Of a stretch of DNA of 64,000 nt, positions 1 to 8,943 are shown piece after piece. Both the position numbers and the translations under genes were made by a program. The DNA comes from Aradus depressus. Lineage: Eukaryota > Arthropoda > Insecta > Hemiptera > Aradidae. A model generated the notes under the pieces. It did no database searches. It saw only the letters and a list, made by a program, of their open reading frames with translations, and was not told the origin of the DNA. Every line of letters starts with the position of its first letter. Position 1 is the stretch's first letter. The stretch spans positions 97,426,115 to 97,490,114 of the forward strand of contig OY759214.1 of assembly GCA_963662175.1 (NCBI GenBank), given 5' to 3'.

Positions 1-690
1 GCCCTTGTACCAAACCTCCCACCCCTCCTTTCTAGAGGTCAGACACTTACAATTTCCTTGACATCTACCCACTTTTTACCCCAAACCAACCTACATCCTA
101 GTCCATCATGCAGCATAACTCTAGCATAGACCACACCTCCGTCAACATTTGATTCAAACCACTTCTATCCCAATAAACCTTTCACTGAGACATACATACA
201 TACTAGCATACAACATCAGCCAAGGGATTTTCTTCAGAATTCTTCATAGCCTAACCGGTACTTTTTTTTTTCCTTAGCATCATCCTGCTTCACCACTGTT
301 CAACTCCCACAATCTCTCTAGATTGTCTGACATTTTCATCATAACCCGGTTTACCCATCCTCTCACTCGCTCTATAAGGTCTAGATGTGCTTTGCCAGAA
401 GTATCAATATCTTAGGAGGTATATTTAACTTACATTTATTTTCTTCGTAGGCTGCTTCTCATCTCCAACACTTGACTGGCTTTTCACCAGCATCTCTACA
501 TCAGGTGTCTGAAACAGACTTTATAGGGGTGTGTATTTCTTTTAGTTCGCTTTATTGACTAATCAATAAACCGGTAAGCCTCTTCACCAGCGCCAAGGTA
601 GAAATACGTCGAAGAGGTGGGTGGGGATAGGGAAGGGATAAAGGCTCGAGTCAGGGCTTCTCTTCAATCTTTAGGTTTTTCTTTTGTACA
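1..690. other. Outer part of left palindrome arm, non-coding
   Basis: Mirror of 12861-13550. I see no supported gene. It includes sequence related to a diverged direct copy at about 14465-14600, outside the palindrome (see the entry at 13192). A run of nine to ten T lies near 260. Function unknown. Confidence 0.5.
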
Positions 691-796
691 GGTTTACGGG
701 TTTTCACACCACGCCAGTGACCAATTAGGTTTACAGGTTTTCACACCACGCCAGTGACCAATTAGGTTTACAGGTTTTCACACCACGCCAGTGACC
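691..796. repeat. 37-bp tandem repeat, 3 copies (left arm)
   Basis: Exact mirror of the array at 12755-12860. The unit is 37 bases and contains a CACCACGCCAGTGACC core. It lies about 135 bases beyond the stop codon of the polymerase 3' reading frame, so it sits in the presumed 3' flank of the gene. Role unknown. Confidence 0.85.
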
Positions 797-930
797 ATTC
801 AAAACAAGAGATATCAGACCAGTCTAGACTAAAACCTCAAGAGAATTTTTAGGAATGGGATGGGAATAGGAATGTTTTCCGATATTTGAGGCCCCCCCTC
901 GGAAAAACGGGTAGCCAGGTTAAGACAGGA

Positions 931-2004
931 CTAGGTTTGAATTGAGTAATGTCCGTGAGCTAAGGTATGAATGCCATCAGATAAAACCACTCTTTTATCA
1001 TCTTCCGACGACAACGCCTTTTTATTAATTCTAACACTGAACAACTCATGTTTTTTTGACTGAATCATTCTCATGTCCGTATATACTATTTTTCCTTCAA
1101 AAAGCGATTTCTCAAAATCTTGCAACGATATATTTTTTTCAACGGCTGCTTTTTTAACCCCTTTAATACATTTTTTTATTTTTTTACTTATATCCATAGC
1201 ATACGTCTTCGGTTTGAGTCCTACGAATTTATTAATGATAACGCCATTGGTCTCATCTTTGAATTTTCCTAGGATTTTTTTATTTAAAACTGAATAACAA
1301 GGATGATCCTGCGGAAAATCAGACGTATCAAAATAATTTTCCATCGCTTTCATATCCTGATACCAGTCGGTTGTATTAATTAAATAAACTAAACTGTCCG
1401 TATCTGTGTACATTAATTTTAGAGTATTAGGATTATATTTTTTCATCATTACATTATAGTGGAAATCATACATCACAGTTTTGGACAAATCTAAAATTGA
1501 CATGCCTACATATATAGGCTTATTAAATAATAATTTAGTTTTACTCATAGTTACGCATACTAAGTTTTCATGATAAATTATCCTGTCTAGAAAGTTAGCT
1601 TTGGCGATGAGTTTCATTAATTTTTTAGAGTCGGTAACCAGTATCATGTTCATACGGTTTCTTATATTTTCCATTGTTTTACCGAACACAGCATTATTCA
1701 AAAGTTTATAAAAATCTTTTTCAAAGTCATTTTTTGCCTTTTTCCGAAGCTCAGTATTACAATCAATATATGACTGTAACCAACAAGACTGTCGAAATTG
1801 TATCGCCCTATGAATTTTTTGAACTTTCAGACCATGTTTAATCGCTTGCTTTAAGTTGACGTAATGCACAACATATCGCTCACGAGGATTGAAATGAGCA
1901 ACTAATTTATTTACTTTCCCGCCTGGAGGACTAATCGTCTCAGGTAAAAATGGTAAATCGTTATGAGCTCGGAAGGATAGACTACGTCGACCTCCAGAAT
2001 ACAT
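931..2004 (-). CDS. Family B DNA polymerase, C-terminal part (left arm, split by frameshift)
   Basis: This open frame of 357 codons carries the second half of the polymerase palm: motif B around residues 97-110 (LLNNAVFGKTMEN) and catalytic motif C near residue 199 (YTDTDS), followed by a conserved KPKTYA segment near 264. It overlaps the upstream 898-codon frame by 94 bases in the -1 frame. Homology passes from the upstream frame to this one just after the YPSEL segment, so the methionine at 2004 is probably not a natural start. The net change is one base lost or two gained. The right-arm copy (11547-12620) differs by one residue (L to I). Known role of the family: replicative polymerase of protein-primed mobile DNA. 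Confidence 0.85.
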   Translation of the reverse strand: MYSGGRRSLSFRAHNDLPFLPETISPPGGKVNKLVAHFNPRERYVVHYVNLKQAIKHGLKVQKIHRAIQFRQSCWLQSYIDCNTELRKKAKNDFEKDFYKLLNNAVFGKTMENIRNRMNMILVTDSKKLMKLIAKANFLDRIIYHENLVCVTMSKTKLLFNKPIYVGMSILDLSKTVMYDFHYNVMMKKYNPNTLKLMYTDTDSLVYLINTTDWYQDMKAMENYFDTSDFPQDHPCYSVLNKKILGKFKDETNGVIINKFVGLKPKTYAMDISKKIKKCIKGVKKAAVEKNISLQDFEKSLFEGKIVYTDMRMIQSKKHELFSVRINKKALSSEDDKRVVLSDGIHTLAHGHYSIQT

Positions 2005-4607
2005 CCTAATTCGCCATTATCGTCCAAGTTTTCAATATTTATGTTTTCGGGGTCTTTCACCCATTTAAACCCCCCATACGGTAGAGGTCTACTCATCGCA
2101 TGGCCATAAAGATTATTTGCGTCTAAGTATGCAATATAAGAGGATTCCTTTTCCGGATCATACTCGGGCATATAACTATTATTAGCACTCGCATACCGGT
2201 GGGATACTTGACATAAACCTCCCCTGATCCCCCGCTCAAAGAATAATATCATGTCATAATCCATTAATTGTTCGAACTTCACCTTAGTATGCTTCAACAT
2301 CGCATCCCATGTCATCCCAGGAGCAGTGAAATAATGTGCGGGGTCAACCTTATGACTATTAAGCATAACATCACGGAAATTCTGGAAAATATCCGCGAGA
2401 ATGAGTACATCCGTTTTAAGATAGATATCGCTATATTCCCCGAGGGTTGAACAGTTAAACTGCCGCCATACGTTCTGCGCATGTTGATAGTCTTCATCCA
2501 AAACCCCACAGTGCTTTAACTGACTGTAAAACGCTGACTGTGGTGGGAGAGACGTGTCATTCAGACGTTCCCATGAATCAACATAATCGTAACAGAAAAC
2601 CCCCTTTTTGATCACAAGAGGAAGCTGATCCTCAGTAAAGTATTTAGAGGTTTCCCTAAAGGCTGTTTTCGGAAGCACGCTAGCCATATACTCAAGACTA
2701 CGACTTAAAAAGCGATAAGAGTCGATAAATCGAAGTTTAACACCGTGCACATGCTTAGTGAAGCTTATGTATTTCTCCTCGGTATTGGGAATCACATCAA
2801 CCCGCTCTGAATCTTTACCCAGCTCCATAACTATAATGTTTGCGTCATAATTGGTCAAATTATGAAAAATTACGGGTATATATGATGGAGTTTTACACCG
2901 CAGGTTACAGCTATTACAGGCTGCTCCTCTATATTTACCGGTTAAATGATCGTGGTCCCTAACTTTAGGATTATTCTCCGAAAAGTTGCCCTCACAAAGA
3001 TAGCACTGAACGGCGGCACCCCACTCTACTTCCTCATCATTCGTTATTATAATTGGGGCATTATTTTTGTACATTTTCGAAATTTTAAGAGCTAACGATT
3101 TTACATATAGAAGGAATTTCTTTGGAGCTTCAAGACCACGGTATAGATACGGTTCTAAAGGGAGATTATACTGTTTTGCGACATTTAGGAAAGAGTCAGG
3201 AAATTTCAAATAGCAACAGAAAGACATAGCCTCATGCCTCTGATAGGGAACAGTAGCCTTTGATGTATCTTCAGGGAGAGGAACCAACACGGTTTCAAAA
3301 TCCGCATATATTACAAAAGAGAGTCGGAGCTGCCGCTCAACATTTTTGAATTCCAAAATGGGGTCTTTAGGGAGCTCTATCCTAACGGGGCTGTTTTTAT
3401 CACAGTAAATTTTGTGTTCTCGCAATTTTTCTTCCCTCAAGTTACCATACCGATTGTCAAAATGCTGAAAGCATCGCTTACAGATGATAATTTTTGATTT
3501 ATGCTTAGTAATTTGTGACCGTACTAGTCTTTCAAAATTGTTAATGTATACATAATGCTGCTTATCCCCATTATCCAACAGCAACAAATCGCGGTGCTGG
3601 GATTTTTCCGTGTCAACAACTTTAATAGGGTACACATTATTGTTTTCGTCTAACCCGAATACATTTATGGAAATATTATTTGATTTTTCAAATTTTTTAA
3701 TGTCACTGAGCGGAGTCGGGAAAGAAATGACAGAGAAATCATACTTATGCTCCAAATTTATATAGTTTGTCACACGCTCAGGATGATATTCAACAAGTTT
3801 TGCTAAGATGGCATACATGAAACAACGTTGGTCGATGTTTTCAACATTTATACAAGCTCTCCGGGCTTGTATCTTTTTAGGGAGCGGGATGTATGTACTT
3901 CCACGAAAGGGTCGATATCTGTTTATTCGTAATCTCAATCCATCTACAGCAATAAGAAACCATCCGCTCTTCTTCATTTGCGCTTCCTCCATCTCCACAG
4001 TTAATCTCTTAAAAGATACATCTAAGTATTGGTCTATATCTGTATCCTTGAAGATAGGGCGATTTTTAGTCTTGAAAGCTTTATCCGTTAGATCGCCTAC
4101 GACATTTTCAAACAAGCACTCTACTAGGAAATTAACTTTTAAAGCCGAATGTATCTGAAGCTGTTCCAAGATTTTTTCCTTTAGACAATCGCGCACATCT
4201 TCCAAAAAGCATTCTAGGTCTCCGTGTTTATTGGATCTAACAAAATAAGACTTAACTCTACCCTCGAAAGAAGTATCATAGAGAACCAGATTAGACTCAT
4301 TAGGTACAAGTTTTAATAAAGTTTTCTTAAGAGGTTCATTCTTGGGTTTTTTCATAACCGGGGCATCATTACACACAGACTCATGTCGACTACCATTAAA
4401 CCTATTGGAAAATTCATGTCTACAGTGTTTACACTTATAGACCGTTCCACAACTAAGTTCATGACGTTTTAGGCTACATGATTTAGTGAAACTCGAATGG
4501 CAATGTTTACAAACAAAACTAGGTTTAACCCCATGATTTAAAGCCATATGTATGTCAAAGTCCATTTTTAAGAGTTTTTCGTCTCCACAATAATTACACT
4601 TATGCAT
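1911..4607 (-). CDS. Zinc finger / endonuclease VII-like / family B DNA polymerase, N-terminal part (left arm)
   Basis: An 898-codon frame. Residues 4-80 hold three C2H2-like fingers (CNYC, CKHC, CKHC pairs). Near 254 there is an N-x-D-x-x-CF segment common in arthropod proteins of this type, and near 376 a further CKRC...H..C finger. Exonuclease motif I (YADFET) is near 434. A Recombination-endonuclease-VII-like insert with CYLC and DHDHLTGKYRG...C..C lies at 535-572. Exo II (FHNLTNYD) is near 580, Exo III (YLKTD) near 729 and polymerase motif A (YLDANNLYG) near 826. The frame then runs off into an unrelated tail because of a frameshift, and motifs B and C continue at 931-2004. It is transcribed away from the palindrome centre and differs from the right-arm copy at two residues. 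Polinton/Maverick-like affiliation is an inference, because no integrase, ATPase or capsid gene is visible. Confidence 0.88.
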   Translation of the reverse strand: MHKCNYCGDEKLLKMDFDIHMALNHGVKPSFVCKHCHSSFTKSCSLKRHELSCGTVYKCKHCRHEFSNRFNGSRHESVCNDAPVMKKPKNEPLKKTLLKLVPNESNLVLYDTSFEGRVKSYFVRSNKHGDLECFLEDVRDCLKEKILEQLQIHSALKVNFLVECLFENVVGDLTDKAFKTKNRPIFKDTDIDQYLDVSFKRLTVEMEEAQMKKSGWFLIAVDGLRLRINRYRPFRGSTYIPLPKKIQARRACINVENIDQRCFMYAILAKLVEYHPERVTNYINLEHKYDFSVISFPTPLSDIKKFEKSNNISINVFGLDENNNVYPIKVVDTEKSQHRDLLLLDNGDKQHYVYINNFERLVRSQITKHKSKIIICKRCFQHFDNRYGNLREEKLREHKIYCDKNSPVRIELPKDPILEFKNVERQLRLSFVIYADFETVLVPLPEDTSKATVPYQRHEAMSFCCYLKFPDSFLNVAKQYNLPLEPYLYRGLEAPKKFLLYVKSLALKISKMYKNNAPIIITNDEEVEWGAAVQCYLCEGNFSENNPKVRDHDHLTGKYRGAACNSCNLRCKTPSYIPVIFHNLTNYDANIIVMELGKDSERVDVIPNTEEKYISFTKHVHGVKLRFIDSYRFLSRSLEYMASVLPKTAFRETSKYFTEDQLPLVIKKGVFCYDYVDSWERLNDTSLPPQSAFYSQLKHCGVLDEDYQHAQNVWRQFNCSTLGEYSDIYLKTDVLILADIFQNFRDVMLNSHKVDPAHYFTAPGMTWDAMLKHTKVKFEQLMDYDMILFFERGIRGGLCQVSHRYASANNSYMPEYDPEKESSYIAYLDANNLYGHAMSRPLPYGGFKWVKDPENINIENLDDNGELGCILEVDVVYPSELITIYHFYLRRLVLQAGK

Positions 4608-4720
4608 GATAAATGAGTATTTATCCCAAGATAACAGAAAAACAGGTCACCTTTACAGATCTCAGTGATGCTGTCACCTCAAAGACTCAGTGAAGGCTGA
4701 AAGAGACTGTCACGCAGACT

Positions 4721-4831
4721 ATTTATATAGGATGGAGGACCCGATAAAACCCGAAGGGAGCCGATGATTGCCGAGCGTACCCGATGATAGCCGAGCGTAC
4801 CCGATGATGACCGAACACACACCGATGATAG
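4721..4831 (-). promoter_or_regulatory. TATA box and 20-bp upstream repeats of left polymerase gene
   Basis: Mirror of 8721-8830. TATATAAA lies at 4722-4729 on the minus strand, about 115 bases before the ATG at 4607. Four 20-base units with an ATCATCGG...TCGG pattern follow immediately upstream. The placing suggests a core promoter with reiterated upstream sites. No experiment supports use. Confidence 0.5.
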
Positions 4832-5587
4832 ACGAGTCAAACGACCGGAGGACACCTGTTAACAACGTATACCAAGTTAAAGTGGATAAAAATTCAATAT
4901 TTATATAAAAATGCGGAATTACACATAAATCGGGCCAAAAACGAGATAATTACCGAAAAATGTGATATTTTACATAAATCGATCGAAAAAACGAGGTAAT
5001 GGGGCAAATTAGACATTATCAACTGGGTAATGATGACACATCCGACAGAAGACTACTCGCCGAGGGATAGACTGTTCAGATGTATACAGTTTAAACTCTC
5101 CTCGCATCTACATTTTCTAAGGAGTTTCATATAACTTAAAGTAAATTTTTAACATCAATACTCCGGACGATAACGCTTGTCCCAAATTATCAGTACAAAA
5201 AACGCATTGGAAGCTATTCAACAGTTCTCTGAAGGGCAGCATGTTCATATGTCAGGGTATAGGGGAGTATCACAGGATGGAGGAACCGATCGAACCCGAA
5301 AGGAGCCGATGATGACCGAACATACACGATGTTATGATCGTGGGACACATTTCAACAACGTATACCAAGTTAAACTAGATAAAAATTCAATATTTATATA
5401 AAAATGCGGAATTACACATAAATCTGATCAAAAACGGGATAATTACAGAAAAATGTGGTATTTTACATAAATCTGTCGAAAAATAGAGGTAATGGGACAA
5501 ATTAGACATTATCAGTACAAAAACACATTAAAAGCTATTCAACGCCCCATCCGAAGGACGACATGCTCATATGTCCGGGTAGAGGGG
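4832..5587. repeat. Duplicated upstream region of polymerase gene (left arm)
   Basis: About 170 bases at 4850-5019 recur at 5343-5512 with scattered differences. Both contain a TATATAAATATTG-like tract and the ATTAGACATTATC motif. Surrounding sequence, including a CATATGNNCATG segment, is also repeated, so the whole promoter-proximal region looks tandemly duplicated. The 74-codon frame at 5177-5401 falls inside it and has no recognisable domain. Confidence 0.7.
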
Positions 5588-6729
5588 AGGTATCCCTGAA
5601 TCTAAATTTTCTTTTAAATCTAAATCAGGTGCGAGCTAATTTTTACGATTAATATGTTAGGCGTTAGGTCCTTATACACTCAAAACGCGACCGGAAATGC
5701 AAGGCAGTAGGCTAGTCGGAGGGGGAGCCAACGAACCTTGAACAGCTTCCCCCACCCTATCTCGCCACAACTCCTCTCCTGCTAGTACATACAGTATCCT
5801 ACGACCCATAGTCAAGTCAGTATAATATCAGTAGAGGTTGAACATGTGTGTGGCGGACCTCCATACACTGGAAACATCAATTACATGGATAGAAAAGAGA
5901 AGAGAGTTGAAGAGACCCGTAAGTAACCTTTGTGGCAATATTAACAATTATTTTTATATCTACTACTTCCGGTCTTCTTTAAGGGGACGCAACTAAGAAG
6001 TTCGTTACGATTCTAACGTAATACGAATTTTTCATTGCCATACTTTGGCTATGCATAGGATGTAACTGGGGAAGTACTTGGGATGAAGAGTTGAGGTGGG
6101 AGGGTACATTGATTGTGATTCAAAGTGAACAACTCTAGTATAAGGACACATCGTAGTGGCTACTGTAATGTGATGAGGAACTGGGAGATAGAAATGTTTT
6201 GAGAGGGGGCGATTGGCTACGCCAACTTGAGAAAAAAGGTTTAAAGGACACCATTGAAATGATGCGTAAGACTAGATAGAAATAAAAAATTAGAAGAAAT
6301 GTTCCTAAGAAGTGACTGTTGTTGGGGAGAGCGGAAACTTCTTTGGGTTAAGAAGGATGAAAAAATTTGGTCGAGTGGGGGCGCTCTGGTTAGGTCTCCT
6401 TCAACCCAGTTGAGCGCCCTCAAGGATTTTTCTGGAAAAGGGGCGGGGAATGGGAGGGGAGGGGAAAGGACTATACTTTGTCTATACAAAGGTAGAGCTG
6501 GGGAAGTATATCATAGGAAAAGCAGGTCTAGACATGTCGGTGTGACGTCATGGACTATATTTTCTCCATACACTTTGTAGAAAAAAAATATTAATGTCTG
6601 ATGGGTCCGAAGGTGGGGGTGCTCAGAGATTGAGCTGGGGAGGTACATTGATTCAGAGCTATGGAGGGGGTACTCGTACACCACACGCACACTTACATAC
6701 ACTTTACACACACATACAATAGTAGAGAA
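5588..6729. other. Inner part of left palindrome arm, no supported gene
   Basis: Mirror of 6822-7963. Short frames of 82 and 93 codons lie on opposite strands over the same bases with no recognisable domain, so I do not call them. The last 70 bases before the centre include a CA/TA-rich tract. Confidence 0.5.
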
Positions 6730-6821
6730 TATATGGCGGGGCCTCACAGGGGAGCCTCAGGGAAGCCACACAGGGGTGGGGGGAGGTGCCACCGATGTGG
6801 CGGGGGCAGGACCGGCTATTC
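6730..6821. other. 92-base GC-rich palindrome centre
   Basis: This is the only non-mirrored sequence between the arms. It is G-rich, with GGGGCCTC, GGTGGGGGGAGG and GGCGGGGGCAGG runs, unlike the AT-rich arms. In single-stranded form it would be the loop of a 6.7-kb hairpin. I do not recognise a sequencing-adapter sequence in it. It may be unique genomic sequence spanned by an inverted duplication, or a hairpin-telomere remnant. Confidence 0.85.
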
Positions 6822-7963
6822 TTCTCTACTATTGTATGTGTGTGTAAAGTGTATGTAAGTGTGCGTGTGGTGTACGAGTACCCCCTCCATAGCTCTGAAT
6901 CAATGTACCTCCCCAGCTCAATCTCTGAGCACCCCCACCTTCGGACCCATCAGACATTAATATTTTTTTTCTACAAAGTGTATGGAGAAAATATAGTCCA
7001 TGACGTCACACCGACATGTCTAGACCTGCTTTTCCTATGATATACTTCCCCAGCTCTACCTTTGTATAGACAAAGTATAGTCCTTTCCCCTCCCCTCCCA
7101 TTCCCCGCCCCTTTTCCAGAAAAATCCTTGAGGGCGCTCAACTGGGTTGAAGGAGACCTAACCAGAGCGCCCCCACTCGACCAAATTTTTTCATCCTTCT
7201 TAACCCAAAGAAGTTTCCGCTCTCCCCAACAACAGTCACTTCTTAGGAACATTTCTTCTAATTTTTTATTTCTATCTAGTCTTACGCATCATTTCAATGG
7301 TGTCCTTTAAACCTTTTTTCTCAAGTTGGCGTAGCCAATCGCCCCCTCTCAAAACATTTCTATCTCCCAGTTCCTCATCACATTACAGTAGCCACTACGA
7401 TGTGTCCTTATACTAGAGTTGTTCACTTTGAATCACAATCAATGTACCCTCCCACCTCAACTCTTCATCCCAAGTACTTCCCCAGTTACATCCTATGCAT
7501 AGCCAAAGTATGGCAATGAAAAATTCGTATTACGTTAGAATCGTAACGAACTTCTTAGTTGCGTCCCCTTAAAGAAGACCGGAAGTAGTAGATATAAAAA
7601 TAATTGTTAATATTGCCACAAAGGTTACTTACGGGTCTCTTCAACTCTCTTCTCTTTTCTATCCATGTAATTGATGTTTCCAGTGTATGGAGGTCCGCCA
7701 CACACATGTTCAACCTCTACTGATATTATACTGACTTGACTATGGGTCGTAGGATACTGTATGTACTAGCAGGAGAGGAGTTGTGGCGAGATAGGGTGGG
7801 GGAAGCTGTTCAAGGTTCGTTGGCTCCCCCTCCGACTAGCCTACTGCCTTGCATTTCCGGTCGCGTTTTGAGTGTATAAGGACCTAACGCCTAACATATT
7901 AATCGTAAAAATTAGCTCGCACCTGATTTAGATTTAAAAGAAAATTTAGATTCAGGGATACCT
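6822..7963. other. Inner part of right palindrome arm, no supported gene
   Basis: Mirror of 5588-6729. Nothing coding is supported. G/C-rich pyrimidine tracts occur around 7080-7110. Confidence 0.5.
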
Positions 7964-8720
7964 CCCCTCTACCCGGACATATGAGCATGTCGTCCTTCGG
8001 ATGGGGCGTTGAATAGCTTTTAATGTGTTTTTGTACTGATAATGTCTAATTTGTCCCATTACCTCTATTTTTCGACAGATTTATGTAAAATACCACATTT
8101 TTCTGTAATTATCCCGTTTTTGATCAGATTTATGTGTAATTCCGCATTTTTATATAAATATTGAATTTTTATCTAGTTTAACTTGGTATACGTTGTTGAA
8201 ATGTGTCCCACGATCATAACATCGTGTATGTTCGGTCATCATCGGCTCCTTTCGGGTTCGATCGGTTCCTCCATCCTGTGATACTCCCCTATACCCTGAC
8301 ATATGAACATGCTGCCCTTCAGAGAACTGTTGAATAGCTTCCAATGCGTTTTTTGTACTGATAATTTGGGACAAGCGTTATCGTCCGGAGTATTGATGTT
8401 AAAAATTTACTTTAAGTTATATGAAACTCCTTAGAAAATGTAGATGCGAGGAGAGTTTAAACTGTATACATCTGAACAGTCTATCCCTCGGCGAGTAGTC
8501 TTCTGTCGGATGTGTCATCATTACCCAGTTGATAATGTCTAATTTGCCCCATTACCTCGTTTTTTCGATCGATTTATGTAAAATATCACATTTTTCGGTA
8601 ATTATCTCGTTTTTGGCCCGATTTATGTGTAATTCCGCATTTTTATATAAATATTGAATTTTTATCCACTTTAACTTGGTATACGTTGTTAACAGGTGTC
8701 CTCCGGTCGTTTGACTCGTC
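7964..8720. repeat. Duplicated upstream region of polymerase gene (right arm)
   Basis: The segment at 8039-8208 recurs at 8532-8701 (about 170 bases, offset about 493). The preceding blocks near 7965-8038 and 8283-8370 also match. One sub-block near 7985-8010 is the reverse complement of a core also present in the SINEs of this window (CCATCCGAAGGACG). Mirror of 4832-5587. Confidence 0.7.
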
Positions 8721-8830
8721 TATCATCGGTGTGTGTTCGGTCATCATCGGGTACGCTCGGCTATCATCGGGTACGCTCGGCAATCATCGGCTCCCTTCGG
8801 GTTTTATCGGGTCCTCCATCCTATATAAAT
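8721..8830 (+). promoter_or_regulatory. TATA box and four 20-bp repeats upstream of right polymerase gene
   Basis: Units at 8721-8740, 8741-8760, 8761-8780 and 8781-8800 share ATCATCGG followed by a second TCGG. TATATAAA is at 8822-8829, 20 bases beyond the array. The ATG at 8944 lies about 115 bases downstream, leaving room for a start site near 8852 (TTCAGCC). The arrangement is typical of a core promoter. Function is inferred from position only. Confidence 0.55.
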
Positions 8831-8943
8831 AGTCTGCGTGACAGTCTCTTTCAGCCTTCACTGAGTCTTTGAGGTGACAGCATCACTGAGATCTGTAAAG
8901 GTGACCTGTTTTTCTGTTATCTTGGGATAAATACTCATTTATC

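Noticed and set aside
3808..4158. 116-codon plus-strand frame inside the polymerase gene (and its mirror 9393-9743)
   Set aside because: Antisense shadow of the polymerase coding sequence, with no independent support.
6241..7310. Paired 82- and 93-codon frames near the palindrome centre
   Set aside because: They are antisense shadows of each other, duplicated by the palindrome, with no domain or promoter evidence.
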